A stretch of DNA of 64,000 nucleotides from Kordia sp. SMS9 (GTDB taxonomy: Bacteria > Bacteroidota > Bacteroidia > Flavobacteriales > Flavobacteriaceae): positions 436,001 through 500,000 of the forward strand of contig NZ_CP031153.1 in NCBI RefSeq assembly GCF_003352465.1, in the 5' to 3' direction. The notes beneath the pieces are model-generated. The model saw only the letters and a program-made list of their open reading frames with translations. It did no database searches and had not been told where the DNA came from. Within the stretch, counting starts at the first letter, position 1, and each line of letters starts with the position of its first letter. Positions 54,557-62,983 of the stretch are shown in pieces. The translations under genes were made by a program, and so were the position numbers.

Positions 54557-56950
54557 ATGAAAAAAAAATATTGTTTATTATTCACTTTACTCTGTTTTTC
54601 TTGGACTGTATTTTCGCAAACGTATCTATCTATTCGTGAAAATTATCAAAAACACTTCAAACATTCCGAACAAGAAGCTGTCTACATTCACCTCAACAAA
54701 ACCAGTTATTTGGTGGGAGAAGAAATTTGGTTTAAAGGTTATATTTTTAGCCAACGTGACGAGAAATCCTCGCAAAAATCTACCAATTTATATGTTGGAT
54801 TGTACGATGCAAATGGCATACAAATCTCCAAAAAACTTGTTCATATCCAAAACGGAGTTGCTGCTGGAAATTTGGAGTTGGACAAAGAATTAAGTTCTGG
54901 TCGTTATTACATCAAAGCGGCAACACAATACATGATTGATACAAAATCGAAAAATGTGTTCATTGAAGAAATTACGCTATACGGAACAAAAGCTGCTGCG
55001 GAAACACAAAAAGATAAAACAAAAAACTACGACATTCAGTTTTTACCAGAAGGTGGACATTTGGTGAACAATATTGAAAATACCATTGCTTATAAAGCGA
55101 TCAATCAAGAAGGAAAAGGCGTGTTTGCACGGGGAACTATATATGATGAAAACAATCAAAAAGTCACCACTTTTGAAAGCAACACGTACGGAATTGGCAC
55201 GTTTCAATTCACTCCAAAAAACAATAGTTCTTACACTGTAGACACTACTTTTGAAGAAGAAAAAACGACGAAACAAACCTTACCAAATGCAAAAAATACT
55301 GGAATCAACATTCAGGTAAACAACATGGAAACAGACAGTGTAAAAGTTGCACTAGGCACCAATAAAGAAACATTGCGTGCTATTGTTTCCAAAGAATATA
55401 CGCTATTGATTCACAAAGATGGAAAAGCGCGCTCGATGCCTTTTTCTTTTAAAGATACAGAAGAAGTGGTTTTAACCATTGCACGAAAAGGACTTTTTAA
55501 CGGCGTGAATACCATCACTTTATTTGATGGCAAAATTCCTGTTTTGGAACGTTTATTTTTCAATAGAAAAACACCCAAAAACCTTTCTGTAGTTGTTAAA
55601 AAAGGAGACACTGAAAAGGAATATTCAAATTTCTCTTTATATCTTATCAAAAGAAGAAAAGGAATTTTGGAAGCCAATGTGAGTATTTCTGTGCTTCCAG
55701 AAACGACAGAAGCGTACAATCCTGCGCATAATATCTATTCTAGTTTTTACCTAAAACCGTATGTGCGAGGCGAAATTGAAAACCCGAAATACTATTTTCC
55801 AAACACGACCAAAACCAAGCGAAAAGCACTCGATGACTTGCTAATTTCACAAGGTTGGAGTGCTTATGATTGGACAGCCATTTTTCAAGAAGCTAGAAAA
55901 AATCAAGAGATTGAGCGCGGTATTACGATCAATGGCACGGTAAACTTTCCTGTAAAACGCGTGAAAGGAGTATTTTTACACGATTCCAAAAAACACCCTG
56001 CTCGCTTCATTCCGATAGATAAAGATCGAAAATTTGTAATCAAAGATTTATTTCCGCAGGCGGAAGAAGAACTTCGCTTTTCGGTGGTCGATTTCAACAA
56101 AAAATTTCTGGAGCCTAAGCTATATTTAACGTATAGCGCGAGTGCTGAAAAAGATCAAATTTCAGAAAATGCACGGATTGATCGTTCTTTTTTAAACAAA
56201 AACGAAATTTTTACGTTGCCAAACGGATTCTTCCCTAAAGATGCCGAAGCACTTGATGCTGTCCTTTTAAAAGGTGAAAACAACAAAGAAGAGGAAAATG
56301 TAGATCCTATGATGGTCAATGCAAAAGTGACTAAAATTGGTGTGAAAGAATATTTACAATACCCACAAGTTAAAAACATTATAGAAAACAGTGGTTATGA
56401 TGTTTCCGATGATCCTTTTGACATGCAAAACCTCAGAATTTATACACGAAAAAGACTCACCCTAGAAACAGGAGATCCACCTGGTCACATATCTCCTTTA
56501 ATATTTTTAGATGAAGCACCGCTGTCTGACTTCAATATTTTACGAAATTTCTCAACCGCAAATGTAGACCGAGTTGTGATCAATAAAACGGGACAAGGGT
56601 ACGGAGTACGTGGTGTTGGAGGCGTAATTAAGATTTATACCCGAAAAACACCGTTGACACCTACCGCAAAAGGAAGAAGAGCATCGTATGTACTATATAC
56701 GCCGCCAATTGGTTTCAGCGCTGCAAAACAATATTACGAACCCAAATACCGATCGTATACAAGTGATACGTATCAAAAATTTGCAGCCATTGACTGGAAA
56801 CCTAATATTACAATTCCACGACGCGGACCTTTTAATTTTATCGTAAAACACAAAGAAGTAAAAGCAATCACGATGTTTATTGAAGGAATTTCAAAAGATG
56901 GAAGCTTGATTTCAGAAAAACGAATTATTGTTCTTGAAGAAGATGAATAG
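54557..56950 (+). CDS. MG2/TonB-plug-like protein, paralogue 5 of 5 (divergent)
   Basis: This 797-residue protein has a signal (MKKKYCLLFTLLCFSWTVFSQ). The MG2-like domain (YIHLNKTSYLVGEEIWFKGY) and the plug-like domain (PLIFLDEAPLSDFNILRNFS, VDRVVINKTGQGYGV, GGVIKIYTRK) are conserved. The middle (about 430-600) is more changed, and the tail reads EKRIIVLEEDE in place of RKTIQVR. It is the most diverged of the five and probably an older duplicate. Confidence 0.75.
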   Translation: MKKKYCLLFTLLCFSWTVFSQTYLSIRENYQKHFKHSEQEAVYIHLNKTSYLVGEEIWFKGYIFSQRDEKSSQKSTNLYVGLYDANGIQISKKLVHIQNGVAAGNLELDKELSSGRYYIKAATQYMIDTKSKNVFIEEITLYGTKAAAETQKDKTKNYDIQFLPEGGHLVNNIENTIAYKAINQEGKGVFARGTIYDENNQKVTTFESNTYGIGTFQFTPKNNSSYTVDTTFEEEKTTKQTLPNAKNTGINIQVNNMETDSVKVALGTNKETLRAIVSKEYTLLIHKDGKARSMPFSFKDTEEVVLTIARKGLFNGVNTITLFDGKIPVLERLFFNRKTPKNLSVVVKKGDTEKEYSNFSLYLIKRRKGILEANVSISVLPETTEAYNPAHNIYSSFYLKPYVRGEIENPKYYFPNTTKTKRKALDDLLISQGWSAYDWTAIFQEARKNQEIERGITINGTVNFPVKRVKGVFLHDSKKHPARFIPIDKDRKFVIKDLFPQAEEELRFSVVDFNKKFLEPKLYLTYSASAEKDQISENARIDRSFLNKNEIFTLPNGFFPKDAEALDAVLLKGENNKEEENVDPMMVNAKVTKIGVKEYLQYPQVKNIIENSGYDVSDDPFDMQNLRIYTRKRLTLETGDPPGHISPLIFLDEAPLSDFNILRNFSTANVDRVVINKTGQGYGVRGVGGVIKIYTRKTPLTPTAKGRRASYVLYTPPIGFSAAKQYYEPKYRSYTSDTYQKFAAIDWKPNITIPRRGPFNFIVKHKEVKAITMFIEGISKDGSLISEKRIIVLEEDE

Positions 56951-57042
56951 GGTTTTGGGAATTATACCAATTAAACGAAGAAACATCCCAAAACACCAAG
57001 AGCATTCATACGAAGCCTGTCGAAGTGAAGTGCAGCTAATTA

Positions 57043-57483
57043 TTAAAACTCCTCATGTTTTATTTTCCGCTGGTAATAAAATGCTGGCAGTAAAATCAAT
57101 ACGAAAAGTGGTTGAATTAAAAAGCGGCGAACATAAAATGTGAGTAAATAATCTTCTGTCAAATCGTGTTTGATGAGATAAAAATACAGCGAGACTAAAA
57201 TCACAAAAGCAATTGCATACAAGCCCAATGAAAATTTGACAACACTTTTATTTTCAAACGCAATGTAAATAATGGCTAAGGAAACTAGCATATTCAAACC
57301 ATAGCGAAATATGTAATTCAAAAAAAGCGACCAGGTTTCATATTCGGGAATCGTTCCTTGAAAATAATCATACTTAAAAAAAAGCAAAAACGGATCGTAA
57401 AACAGTTCGTTTTCAAAGGCGCGTATCAACACCAATACTGCGAAAAGGAATCCAATAGCGATATATTTCCATACTTTTCCCAT
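57043..57483 (-). CDS. Exosortase F-associated membrane protein
   Basis: This 146-residue protein has four predicted transmembrane helices (about 8-22, 52-72, 80-100 and 122-140). Its ATG abuts the stop codon of xrtF, so the pair is translationally coupled. This partner is the small membrane protein always found with XrtF in Flavobacteria. Its role in sorting is not established. The aromatic segment FYDPFLLFFKYDYFQG (about 28-43) is a family mark. Confidence 0.85.
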   Translation of the reverse strand: MGKVWKYIAIGFLFAVLVLIRAFENELFYDPFLLFFKYDYFQGTIPEYETWSLFLNYIFRYGLNMLVSLAIIYIAFENKSVVKFSLGLYAIAFVILVSLYFYLIKHDLTEDYLLTFYVRRFLIQPLFVLILLPAFYYQRKIKHEEF

Positions 57484-58011
57484 CTACTTTTTTGAAAATT
57501 TTTGAACCCACAACATCCACAATAAAAAAACCATTCCGTAAATAATTGTTGGAAATACAATTTGATGCAATAAATATTCCTGTTCAGGAAAACTGTACAA
57601 TCCAATGCCTAACACAACAATTCGCAACAAATTTGCTACATACACTAAAACGCTTCCGACAAGAATAAAAAGTATCGTATTTTTCAAATTTCCCGTGAAA
57701 GCAATCACAAAAGTGATAAACAAAATCAATACACTAATGGAATTACATCCTTCTACAATTCTACCTACATAATTCCCATGAACGAGCAATTTCATGGTAG
57801 GTTCAGATTCGTGAACTTCTACGTTTGCAGCATAACCCAATGCATTGATAATACTTTCGGTCTGACCAGCGACAATGCGCGTTACGCCATCAGGTTCTCC
57901 TTCAAAATTGGACAAATACAAACTATACGCGTAGGTCAAAATCGCATACACGACAAAGAATTTGACAATAAACCCTAAAGCTGATTTGTATTTTTGAATG
58001 CTTTTTATCAC
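57484..58011 (-). CDS. xrtF: Exosortase XrtF
   Basis: This 175-residue protein has several transmembrane helices. The exosortase catalytic residues are C89 in VEGCNSIS, R130 in LLRIVVLG and H149 in LLHQIVFP. It is a membrane transpeptidase-like enzyme for substrates with a C-terminal sorting tag. No sorting substrate is visible in this window. The partner gene follows directly. Confidence 0.92.
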   Translation of the reverse strand: MIKSIQKYKSALGFIVKFFVVYAILTYAYSLYLSNFEGEPDGVTRIVAGQTESIINALGYAANVEVHESEPTMKLLVHGNYVGRIVEGCNSISVLILFITFVIAFTGNLKNTILFILVGSVLVYVANLLRIVVLGIGLYSFPEQEYLLHQIVFPTIIYGMVFLLWMLWVQKFSKK

Positions 58012-58179
58012 AAATAATGAATGAATTCGAGTGTTACAAACTTACTCTAAAACGATTGAAAATATCACATTTTCTATAAAATTTGTCGAATTCATTTTTG
58101 AAGTCATTTTATTCCCAATTTCGTGAAAGGGAATTCGATTTTTTTCGACTATTTTTGCTCAAATTAAGATACAACACAG

Positions 58180-58635
58180 ATGAAATTCAACACATACAAA
58201 CCCGAAATCGAAAATATTATTGCCAACGAAACACTTTCTGTAAACGATCGCATGACGAAAATCTGCGAACTTTTACAAGAAAACATTGCACATTACGATT
58301 GGGTTGGATTTTACTTTAAAAACGGCGACAAACCTGAATTAAAACTACGTGCTTTTGCTGGTGAACCCACCGATCATACGATCATTCCATTCGGAAAAGG
58401 CATCTGCGGACAAGTAGCTGTTTCTAACGAAAACTTCTTGGTACCAGACGTAAAAGCACAAGACAATTACATTGCGTGTAGCATTTATGTAAAAGCAGAA
58501 ATCGTAATTCCGCTATTCGTCAACGGCGAGAACATTGGACAAATTGACATTGACTCGCACACGCCAGATCCGTTTACCAAAGAAGATGAAGAGTTTTTGG
58601 AATTTATCAATGCGAAAGTGGCGGAGATACTTTAA
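58180..58635 (+). CDS. GAF-domain protein, free-methionine-(R)-sulfoxide reductase-like
   Basis: This 151-residue protein is a single GAF domain. It has GKGICGQVA and YIACSIYVKAEIVIPLFV plus NIGQIDIDS, the order seen in fRMsr enzymes that reduce free methionine sulfoxide. The two Cys in ICGQ and IACS are kept, but the Asp that usually follows the second Cys is Ser, so activity is plausible but not certain. Start ATG 58180 gives the standard length. Confidence 0.65.
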   Translation: MKFNTYKPEIENIIANETLSVNDRMTKICELLQENIAHYDWVGFYFKNGDKPELKLRAFAGEPTDHTIIPFGKGICGQVAVSNENFLVPDVKAQDNYIACSIYVKAEIVIPLFVNGENIGQIDIDSHTPDPFTKEDEEFLEFINAKVAEIL

Positions 58636-58826
58636 AGAGTATTGAGATGTTAGTAATGAGAATTTAGATACCTTCAAAGAACAATCTTTATAAAAAACGA
58701 GATTTCCTTTGAAACAAAAACAATTCGTGAAAATTATTAAAAGCAAACCAACTAACAAAAAAATATTCGTGAATTCGTGACAAATTGTTTTACTAGCAGT
58801 AAACTATATTCATAAAAAATTATAAG

Positions 58827-58863
58827 CTGATGTACATATTTAAAAATGTTCATCAGTTTTTTT
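58827..58863 (+). terminator. Terminator before purH
   Basis: CTGATG (58827-58832) and CATCAG (58851-58856), extended by ACAT/ATGT after a mismatch, are followed by seven Ts. Confidence 0.7.
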
Positions 58864-58960
58864 ATGTATTAATTTTAACATTTCATGAATCAATCTAAAA
58901 CCAAGCTAAATTTCTCTATTTTTTATTTGATTAAGAACGTGTTTTTTACCTGTTAATTAT

Positions 58961-58968
58961 TACTTTTG
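58961..58968 (+). promoter_or_regulatory. -7 promoter element of purH
   Basis: TACTTTTG matches TAnnTTTG exactly, 38 bp before ATG 59006. The upstream TTTG element is not clear. Confidence 0.5.
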
Positions 58969-59005
58969 CAGCTTCACAACAACACATTTAAACAACTCAA
59001 TTCTA

Positions 59006-60538
59006 ATGAATTCCCAAAAACAAGCAACATCCGCTTTAATTTCGGTTTTTAGCAAAGATGGTTTAGCGCCAATTGTAGAAAAATTACACGCTTTAGGCAT
59101 CACGATTTACTCCACAGGTGGCACAGAAAAATTTATCAAAGACCTTGGTATTCCTGTCGTTCCTGTAGAAGATGTAACGTCGTATCCTTCTATTTTAGGC
59201 GGACGCGTAAAAACATTGCATCCAAAAGTATTTGGTGGTATCTTAAATCGTCAACACAACGAAAGTGATGTGGCTGAATTGGAACAATACGAAATTCCAC
59301 AACTAGATATTGTCATTGTCGATTTATATCCGTTTGAAAAAACCGTGGCTTCAGGCGCAAGTGAGCAAGAAATCATCGAAAAAATTGACATTGGAGGAAT
59401 CTCTCTCATCAGAGCTGCCGCGAAAAACTTTGCAGATGTCATGTGTGTGTCTTCAGTAGACGATTACGGAAGCTTTTTGGAATTATTAGAAGCGCAAGAA
59501 GGTGCTTTTTCTTTGGCAGATAGAAAAGCCTTTGCGGCGAATGCGTTCAATGTATCATCACATTACGATACGGCAATTTTTAACTACTTCAATCACGATC
59601 ATGCCATTCCAACATTGAAAATAAGCGAAACACAAGGAAAAGTATTGCGCTACGGAGAAAATCCACACCAAAAAGGATTCTTCTTTGGCAATTTTGACGA
59701 CATGTTTGAAAAGCTTCACGGAAAAGAATTGAGCTATAACAACTTATTAGATGTAGATGCTGCCGTCAATTTAATGAACGAGTTTACTAATGACGATCCA
59801 ACATTTGCCATCTTAAAACACAACAATGCGTGCGGATTTGCAACACGCAACACAATTCACCAAGCGTATGTAGATGCGTTGGCAGGCGATCCTGTTTCTG
59901 CTTTTGGTGGAATATTAATTGCAAATACAGAAATTGACAGAGCAACAGCAGACGAAATTCACAAACTATTCTGTGAAGTTGTCATTGCACCATCATACAC
60001 GGAAGCTGCATTAAAAGCATTGAAAAGAAAGAAAAACAGAATCATCCTTATTCAAAACGAAGTGGAATTACCAAAAACACTAGTACGTACCTGTTTAAAT
60101 GGTGCCTTAGTGCAAGAAAAAGATGCAAAAACGGATGTGCTGGAAGATTTAACATACGCAACCAACAATAAACCAACCGATTCGCAGTTAGAAGATTTAC
60201 TATTCGCTTCTAAAATTTGCAAACACACAAAATCAAACACAATTGTTTTGGTAAAAAACAAACAATTATGTGCAAGTGGAACAGGACAAACTAGTAGAGT
60301 TGATGCGTTAAATCAATCTATTGTAAAAGCTACTAGTTTTAAATTTGATTTAAATGGTGCAGTCATGGCAAGTGATGCTTTCTTTCCATTTCCAGACTGT
60401 GTAGAAATTGCCGGAAACGCAGGAATCAAAGCTGTAATTCAGCCTGGCGGATCTATAAAAGACCAATTGAGCATCGATTATTGCAATACAGCAGATATTG
60501 CAATGGTATTTACAGGCACAAGACACTTTAAACACTAA
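59006..60538 (+). CDS. purH: Bifunctional AICAR transformylase/IMP cyclohydrolase
   Basis: This 510-residue protein has an N-terminal MGS-like IMP cyclohydrolase domain (about 1-140: STGGTEKFIKDLGIPV, then GGRVKTLHPKVFGGIL). A C-terminal AICAR transformylase domain follows, with LRYGENPHQKGFFF, LLDVDAAVNLMNEF, LKHNNACGFA and PFPDCVEIAG, ending QPGGSIKDQ and FTGTRHFKH. It makes the last two steps to IMP. The length is normal. Confidence 0.97.
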   Translation: MNSQKQATSALISVFSKDGLAPIVEKLHALGITIYSTGGTEKFIKDLGIPVVPVEDVTSYPSILGGRVKTLHPKVFGGILNRQHNESDVAELEQYEIPQLDIVIVDLYPFEKTVASGASEQEIIEKIDIGGISLIRAAAKNFADVMCVSSVDDYGSFLELLEAQEGAFSLADRKAFAANAFNVSSHYDTAIFNYFNHDHAIPTLKISETQGKVLRYGENPHQKGFFFGNFDDMFEKLHGKELSYNNLLDVDAAVNLMNEFTNDDPTFAILKHNNACGFATRNTIHQAYVDALAGDPVSAFGGILIANTEIDRATADEIHKLFCEVVIAPSYTEAALKALKRKKNRIILIQNEVELPKTLVRTCLNGALVQEKDAKTDVLEDLTYATNNKPTDSQLEDLLFASKICKHTKSNTIVLVKNKQLCASGTGQTSRVDALNQSIVKATSFKFDLNGAVMASDAFFPFPDCVEIAGNAGIKAVIQPGGSIKDQLSIDYCNTADIAMVFTGTRHFKH

Positions 60539-60606
60539 AATTTTTGTACCTTTAAAAGTCAACACGAACTGAATAACAAAACACATATTAATAGCAGACA
60601 CAACAC

Positions 60607-61644
60607 ATGGGATTTTTTGATTTCTTAACAGAGGAAATAGCGATAGATTTAGGAACTGCAAACACGTTAATCATTCACAATGATAAAGTGGTTGTTGACA
60701 GTCCATCAATTGTCGCCAGGGACCGAATCACCAACAAAATCATTGCTGTCGGTCAAGAAGCTGCGCGTATGCAGGGAAAAACTCATGAGAACATTAAAAC
60801 GATTCGTCCGTTAAAAGATGGCGTTATTGCCGATTTTGATGCGTCTGAAAAAATGATCAGTCTGTTCATAAAAAATATTCCAGCACTCAAAAAGAAACTA
60901 TTTCCACCTTCGTTGCGAATGGTAATTTGCATTCCTTCAGGAATCACAGAAGTGGAAATGCGCGCCGTAAAAGAATCGGCAGAGCGTGTCAATGGAAAAG
61001 AAGTATATCTGATACACGAACCAATGGCTGCGGCTATTGGTATCGGCGTCGATATCATGCAACCCAAAGGAAATATGATTGTCGACATTGGTGGTGGAAC
61101 TACGGAAATTGCGGTGATCGCTTTGGGCGGAATTGTCTGTGACAAATCGGTAAAAGTGGCTGGTGATGTATTTACTAACGACATTGTATACTACATGCGT
61201 ACGCAACACAACTTATATGTGGGAGAACGTACGGCAGAAAAAATCAAAATTCAAATTGGAGCAGCCACGGAAGATTTAGAAGTTCCGCCAGAAGAAATGT
61301 CGGTACAAGGACGTGACTTGTTAACAGGAAAACCAAAACAGGTACAAATTTCCTATCGTGAAGTTGCCAAAGCCTTAGACAAATCTATCTTACGAATTGA
61401 AGATGCCGTGATGGAAACCTTATCGCAAACACCTCCAGAATTGGCAGCCGATATTTACAACACAGGAATCTATTTGGCTGGTGGTGGCTCTATGTTACGT
61501 GGTTTAGACAAGCGTTTATCGCAAAAAACAGATTTACCTGTATACATTGCAGAAGATCCATTGCGTGCCGTAGTTCGCGGAACAGGAATTACCCTGAAAA
61601 ATCTAAGTAAATTCAAAAGTGTATTAATTGGGAAGAAGAACTAG
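60607..61644 (+). CDS. mreB: Rod-shape actin-like protein MreB
   Basis: This 345-residue protein has the actin-fold phosphate loops DLGTANTLI (about 14-22) and DIGGGTTEIAVIAL (about 160-173), then GDVFTNDIVYYMR and LAGGGSMLRGLDKRL. It assembles into membrane filaments that guide wall growth. It is the first gene of the mre-pbp2 operon. The start is in good family register. Confidence 0.97.
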   Translation: MGFFDFLTEEIAIDLGTANTLIIHNDKVVVDSPSIVARDRITNKIIAVGQEAARMQGKTHENIKTIRPLKDGVIADFDASEKMISLFIKNIPALKKKLFPPSLRMVICIPSGITEVEMRAVKESAERVNGKEVYLIHEPMAAAIGIGVDIMQPKGNMIVDIGGGTTEIAVIALGGIVCDKSVKVAGDVFTNDIVYYMRTQHNLYVGERTAEKIKIQIGAATEDLEVPPEEMSVQGRDLLTGKPKQVQISYREVAKALDKSILRIEDAVMETLSQTPPELAADIYNTGIYLAGGGSMLRGLDKRLSQKTDLPVYIAEDPLRAVVRGTGITLKNLSKFKSVLIGKKN

Positions 61645-61651
61645 GTAGCAC

Positions 61652-62476
61652 ATGCAACATATCATTAACTTTCTAATCAAGAATAAAAATTTTATTCTGT
61701 TTTTAGTGTTGCTATCGATTTCGTTGCTCTTTACGGTGCAATCGCATTCCTATCATAAAAGTAAATTTATCAACTCTGCCAATTGGCTTTCAGGTGGTAT
61801 CTATGAAGGCGCCAATGGTGTTTCTTCGTATTTCAACCTAAAATCTGAAAATGAACGTTTGGTTGAAGAAAATCGGCAACTCAAAAACATTCTGTACAAC
61901 AAAAAAGATAGTGTAAATTCCATTGAGTTTATCGACAGTATTTCTTTTCCAACCGATTATCTATTTCGTGGAGCAAGCATTACTAAAAACAGCTATTCCA
62001 ACACTAATAACATCTTACTAATCAACAAAGGAAACAACGACAGTATTGCCACCGATATGGGCGTTGTAAATGCAAAAGGCATCATCGGAATTGTAGATCG
62101 CGTTAGTGGAAATCATGCTACTGTCATCAGCATTTTAAATGTAGATAACTCAAAAATTAATGCACAACTCAAAAACACCAATCATTTTGGAACACTTACG
62201 TGGGATGGAAAAAATCCAAACGTTGTACAGTTGGAAGACATCGAAAAGCTTGCAAAATTTACTGAAAATGATACAATTGTTACGGGCGGAAACTCTACGT
62301 TGTTTCCCAAAGGCATTCCTATTGGAACAGTGAAAAACTTTAAATTGAATACCACTGAAAATTTATACAACATAAACGTGCAATTATTCAACGATATGAC
62401 CGATTTAGAACACGTCTACGTCATTGAAAATTTACACAGAGAAGAAATTGATAACTTATTAGCTCCTGAAAACTAA
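61652..62476 (+). CDS. mreC: Rod-shape protein MreC
   Basis: This 274-residue protein has one N-terminal transmembrane helix (about 13-30), a coiled coil (about 60-85, LKSENERLVEENRQLKNILY), and the beta-rich periplasmic domain with GVVNAKGIIGIVDRVSGNHA and VTGGNSTLFPKGIPIG. It links MreB filaments to PBP2. It begins 7 bp after mreB and abuts mreD. Confidence 0.95.
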   Translation: MQHIINFLIKNKNFILFLVLLSISLLFTVQSHSYHKSKFINSANWLSGGIYEGANGVSSYFNLKSENERLVEENRQLKNILYNKKDSVNSIEFIDSISFPTDYLFRGASITKNSYSNTNNILLINKGNNDSIATDMGVVNAKGIIGIVDRVSGNHATVISILNVDNSKINAQLKNTNHFGTLTWDGKNPNVVQLEDIEKLAKFTENDTIVTGGNSTLFPKGIPIGTVKNFKLNTTENLYNINVQLFNDMTDLEHVYVIENLHREEIDNLLAPEN

Positions 62477-62983
62477 ATGGGTCCAGTTATTTTTTGGAAT
62501 AGTCTCCGATTTGTCATCGCGGTTTTAGCGCAAGTATTGATATGCAATCATATTGACTTCTTGGGTTACATCAATCCGTTGGTGTACATCTACTTTATCT
62601 TTCTATTTCCGCTCAACGCCAACCGAAGTGCCTTTTTAATCATTGCTTTTTTATTAGGATTGACCGTAGATATGTTCTCAGATACAGGCGGCGCGCATGC
62701 TGCTGCGTGTGTCATTATTGCATACATTCGTCCGTTTGTATTGCGCTTTGCGTTTGGAGTGAGTTATGAGCATCAATCAATAAAACTTGAAAATACAGCC
62801 GTCGGACAGCGCTTTGTATACATTCTCATTTTGACCTTTATTCATCACTTTTTCTTTTTCTTATTAGAAATTTTTAACATATCTTCTATCCTAATCATCC
62901 TAAGAAATACAGCTTTCTTTAGTATCTTTACTATCCTAATCATCACACTATCAATAACTTTATTTAGTCGAAAAAATTCATGA
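62477..62983 (+). CDS. mreD: Rod-shape protein MreD
   Basis: This 168-residue integral membrane protein has five to six helices (PVIFWNSLRFVIAVLAQVLI, then PLVYIYFIFLFPL, then GLTVDMFSDTGG and so on). It is the membrane part of the elongasome and lies directly between mreC and pbp2. Its stop overlaps the pbp2 start (ATGA). Confidence 0.93.
   Translation: MGPVIFWNSLRFVIAVLAQVLICNHIDFLGYINPLVYIYFIFLFPLNANRSAFLIIAFLLGLTVDMFSDTGGAHAAACVIIAYIRPFVLRFAFGVSYEHQSIKLENTAVGQRFVYILILTFIHHFFFFLLEIFNISSILIILRNTAFFSIFTILIITLSITLFSRKNS

Larger units (their letters stand above)
58636..59005. other. Intergenic region with dispersed repeat, terminator and purH promoter
   Basis: This 370-bp stretch has no gene. 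At 58636-58665 lies a third, single-unit form of the repeat (AGTATTGAGATGTTAGTAATGAG), followed by ATTCGTGAATTCGTGAC at 58769-58785. A terminator hairpin lies at 58827-58863, and the purH -7 element at 58961-58968. Confidence 0.75.

Noticed and set aside
44691..56950. Paralogue cluster as five complete TonB-dependent transporters
   Set aside because: Proteins of about 780 residues end soon after the plug-like domain. The long barrel with its aromatic C-terminus is absent.
56928..57143. Small rightward open frame after the fifth paralogue
   Set aside because: It overlaps the previous gene's end and the exosortase partner on the other strand. It has no features of a gene.
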